Assembly (NCBI RefSeq): GCF_013386585.1
Contig: NZ_JACARO010000061.1
Coordinates: forward strand, 1,397 to 57,048
Source: Pseudomonas sp. P7548
GTDB lineage: Bacteria > Pseudomonadota > Gammaproteobacteria > Pseudomonadales > Pseudomonadaceae
Reading direction: 5' to 3'
DNA: 55,652 nucleotides
Shown: in pieces, positions 53,889 through 55,652 of the stretch
How positions within the stretch are numbered: position 1 is the first letter of the stretch
Layout of the letters: every line of letters begins with the position of its first letter
Made by a program: the position numbers and the translations under genes
Notes under the pieces: model-generated
The model's input: the letters and a program-made list of their open reading frames with translations, nothing else
What the model was told of the DNA's origin: nothing
Database searches by the model: none

Positions 53889-55652
53889 GTGCCGCAACAA
53901 CAGCCTGATCTGCCCCCTGAACTGCGCCCACTGGCCGAAATGCCCCTGCTCAAGCGGCTGGCCGCGCGCCTGTTTGGTCATGGTCTGACGCGCTTGCGGG
54001 CGCAGCACCGTTTTTCGTGGCTGCACGGGCAGGCGGATGGGTTCCGCAGTGGGCATGAAGCCGGCGTGGAATATGGTTACCGCGAGGGCAAGGCCGATGG
54101 CATCGAGGAAGGGCGCCAAGTCCTGTTGATCCGTGACTTTCGTCCCGAGGAGCACCGTGCCCCCGGCGTTGACGACAGCTTGTTCGATGACTGGCGCCTG
54201 CCCCTGACCGCCGAGATCAAGAAACGTATCAAGGCTGACGTGGCGCGCCTGCTGCCGGCCCATGCCCAGCCCAGTGCTGCGCAGTGGAAGATGATCTTCA
54301 GTGACACGCCCTCGACCTCCGTGATTGCAGGCGCGGGTGCCGGCAAGTCGACCTCGCTGGTGCTGCGCATCCTGTTGCTGACCCATTACCTGGGGTTTGA
54401 GCTGAGCTCGATGACCGTGGTGACCTTCACCCGTGAGTCACGCAAGGATTTCATCAATAAGCTCATGGAAGTTCTCAGCCTGTGGGGGCAACCCCTTGGC
54501 ATGAAAGAAGCCCAGGCCGTGGTGCGTACCTTTCACTCGCGGATTCTGCCCATGGTGCGCAGCCTGCCGGGCTTCGAGCGGCTACAGGCCTTCGAGACCC
54601 TGAGTGCCGGTTTCGAAGACGCCGACAGCAATCCGTTCGATCTGCGTATCAGCGATGCCCAGCGTCAACAGATGAATGCCTGCTATCACCGGCTCTATGG
54701 CCAGCATGCACGTTTTCGCGAGCTGATTGCGCCGCTGGCCCGACATGGCTTGCAACTCAAGGAGCTGGAGCGCGACCACCCCGACGTGCAAAAGCGCATG
54801 GCGGTGACCGAACTGGCTGCCAAGCGTGATGAAGAACTCTGCGATGTGATCGAAGACCTGTGGTTCAGGGCCGGTGTCTGGCCAATCAAAGGCATTGAAC
54901 CCAATCGTCAGACCGTCGAGATCAATGGCGCGCAGTTCCACTGTCACGGGTACATCCCTGAGCTGGACGCCTGGGTGGTGCTGGGTTTCGATCCCCGCGA
55001 AAACGCCCAGATCAGTCGTCCCAACTCGAAACTGTCGGTGCGTGCAGAGTGGGCGGTGAAACGCACCTTGTTTCAAGCTTTCTGTCGTAATCCGTTGATA
55101 TGGTTAGATAATTATGAGTCATCAAAACGGTTATTAAACAGCTTGGCCGGTGACGCCACAGCGGGGCCTGGCTTTGATTACAAGGTCAAGGGCGAGCTGG
55201 CCTCGGCGCCGCTGCTGGACAGTTTTGTGATGGCGGCAGGCTTTATCGAGAACCTCGGCCTCGACGTCCCCACCGCCGTCGGCCAGATGAGTTTTGCCAA
55301 GGACGACCCTGATCGGTTCTTCTTCGAGGCCCTGAGCATTTTCTGGAAGGCCCTGGAAGACCACTTGCTCGACCAGTCGCCGCCGATCATGACCTATAAC
55401 CGCATGTTTTCGCTGTTTGGTGAGAACACCCCGGAAAACCTCAAGCTGCTCAGCGATCCGCTGTTGCGGCCGATGTCGCACCTGATGATCGACGAGTTCC
55501 AGGACGTGTCCCCGCAGATCGTCTCGTGGATTCGCGCCAGCCTGCGGGAAATCCGCAGCCGGGGCCCGGCCATGCATGTAGGGCGCGGGGCGCAACGCTC
55601 TTCGTTGCTGTGCGTGGGGGACGACTGGCAGTCGATCTACGGCTGGCGTGGC
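53889..55652 (+). CDS. UvrD-type DNA helicase, 5' part (runs off the window)
   Basis: An open frame from a GTG at 53889 runs to the right edge without a stop (588 codons visible). AGGAG at 53879-53883 lies 5 nt upstream and fixes the start. Superfamily 1 helicase motifs are present: Walker A AGAGAGKST near residues 147-155, VVTFTRESRKDF (motif Ia) about 175, LMIDEFQDVSPQ (motif II) near 532-543 and CVGDDWQSIYGWRG (motif III) at the edge. About 140 residues come before the ATPase core, and a long insertion separates motifs Ia and II, in which subdomain 1B would sit. The remainder, including motifs IV-VI, is outside the window. DNA repair or recombination is the likely area, but the subfamily cannot be named. 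Confidence 0.85.
   Translation, partial: MPQQQPDLPPELRPLAEMPLLKRLAARLFGHGLTRLRAQHRFSWLHGQADGFRSGHEAGVEYGYREGKADGIEEGRQVLLIRDFRPEEHRAPGVDDSLFDDWRLPLTAEIKKRIKADVARLLPAHAQPSAAQWKMIFSDTPSTSVIAGAGAGKSTSLVLRILLLTHYLGFELSSMTVVTFTRESRKDFINKLMEVLSLWGQPLGMKEAQAVVRTFHSRILPMVRSLPGFERLQAFETLSAGFEDADSNPFDLRISDAQRQQMNACYHRLYGQHARFRELIAPLARHGLQLKELERDHPDVQKRMAVTELAAKRDEELCDVIEDLWFRAGVWPIKGIEPNRQTVEINGAQFHCHGYIPELDAWVVLGFDPRENAQISRPNSKLSVRAEWAVKRTLFQAFCRNPLIWLDNYESSKRLLNSLAGDATAGPGFDYKVKGELASAPLLDSFVMAAGFIENLGLDVPTAVGQMSFAKDDPDRFFFEALSIFWKALEDHLLDQSPPIMTYNRMFSLFGENTPENLKLLSDPLLRPMSHLMIDEFQDVSPQIVSWIRASLREIRSRGPAMHVGRGAQRSSLLCVGDDWQSIYGWRG

Overview
The window is chromosomal DNA of a Pseudomonas, most likely of the P. 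fluorescens group. Evidence: a mexEF-oprN multidrug efflux operon with its regulator pair mexT/mexS, very close in remembered sequence to the P. aeruginosa proteins; an efeUOB-type iron uptake operon behind a Fur box; high-GC codon use; and a Pseudomonas-type REP pair. No tRNA, rRNA, integrase or transposase was recognised, and no CRISPR array.

Layout. 1-5.3 kb: the end of a phosphatidylserine synthase gene (pssA), a convergent terminator, then a leftward iron operon efeU-efeO-efeB plus a second M75 (efeM-like) gene. 5.5-6.6 kb: an AraC-family regulator. 6.7-10.3 kb: a large toxin-like gene broken by two apparent frameshifts, with an Ala-Pro linker and a cysteine-protease-like C-terminal region. 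10.5-16.4 kb: mexE-mexF-oprN, leftward. 16.6-45.3 kb: a block of accessory genes: a Septu-like ATPase + HNH nuclease pair; a three-gene flavin dehydrogenase operon whose GMC subunit ends in a LecA-like lectin domain; a trypsin-like protease, a subtilisin-like protease and a lipoprotein in one rightward operon; a fatty-acid hydroxylase/sterol desaturase family protein; a small membrane protein; and a two-partner secretion system (TpsB, a 3910-residue TpsA/CdiA-like protein, a probable immunity protein and a lipoprotein). 45.3-47.5 kb: mexT and the divergent mexS. 47.8-51.1 kb: a small ORF, an unknown protein translationally coupled to a MocR-like regulator. 51.2-55.65 kb: phosphoglucomutase, REP pair, pirin, and a UvrD-type helicase running off the right edge.

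How it fits together. In P. aeruginosa mexT lies directly beside mexE. Here mexT and mexE have the same orientation but about 29 kb of defence, competition and secreted-enzyme genes lie between them, which makes this gap look like an insertion site for accessory cargo. Within that block the Septu-like pair would act against phage, the TpsA/immunity module against neighbouring bacteria, and the proteases and sugar-dehydrogenase-like complex in the envelope or outside the cell. The best candidates for something little described are the Septu-like pair with a roughly 440-residue extra N-terminal region on its ATPase, the lectin-fused GMC dehydrogenase, and the dual-protease/lipoprotein operon. 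All family assignments come from reading motifs; no database search was run.
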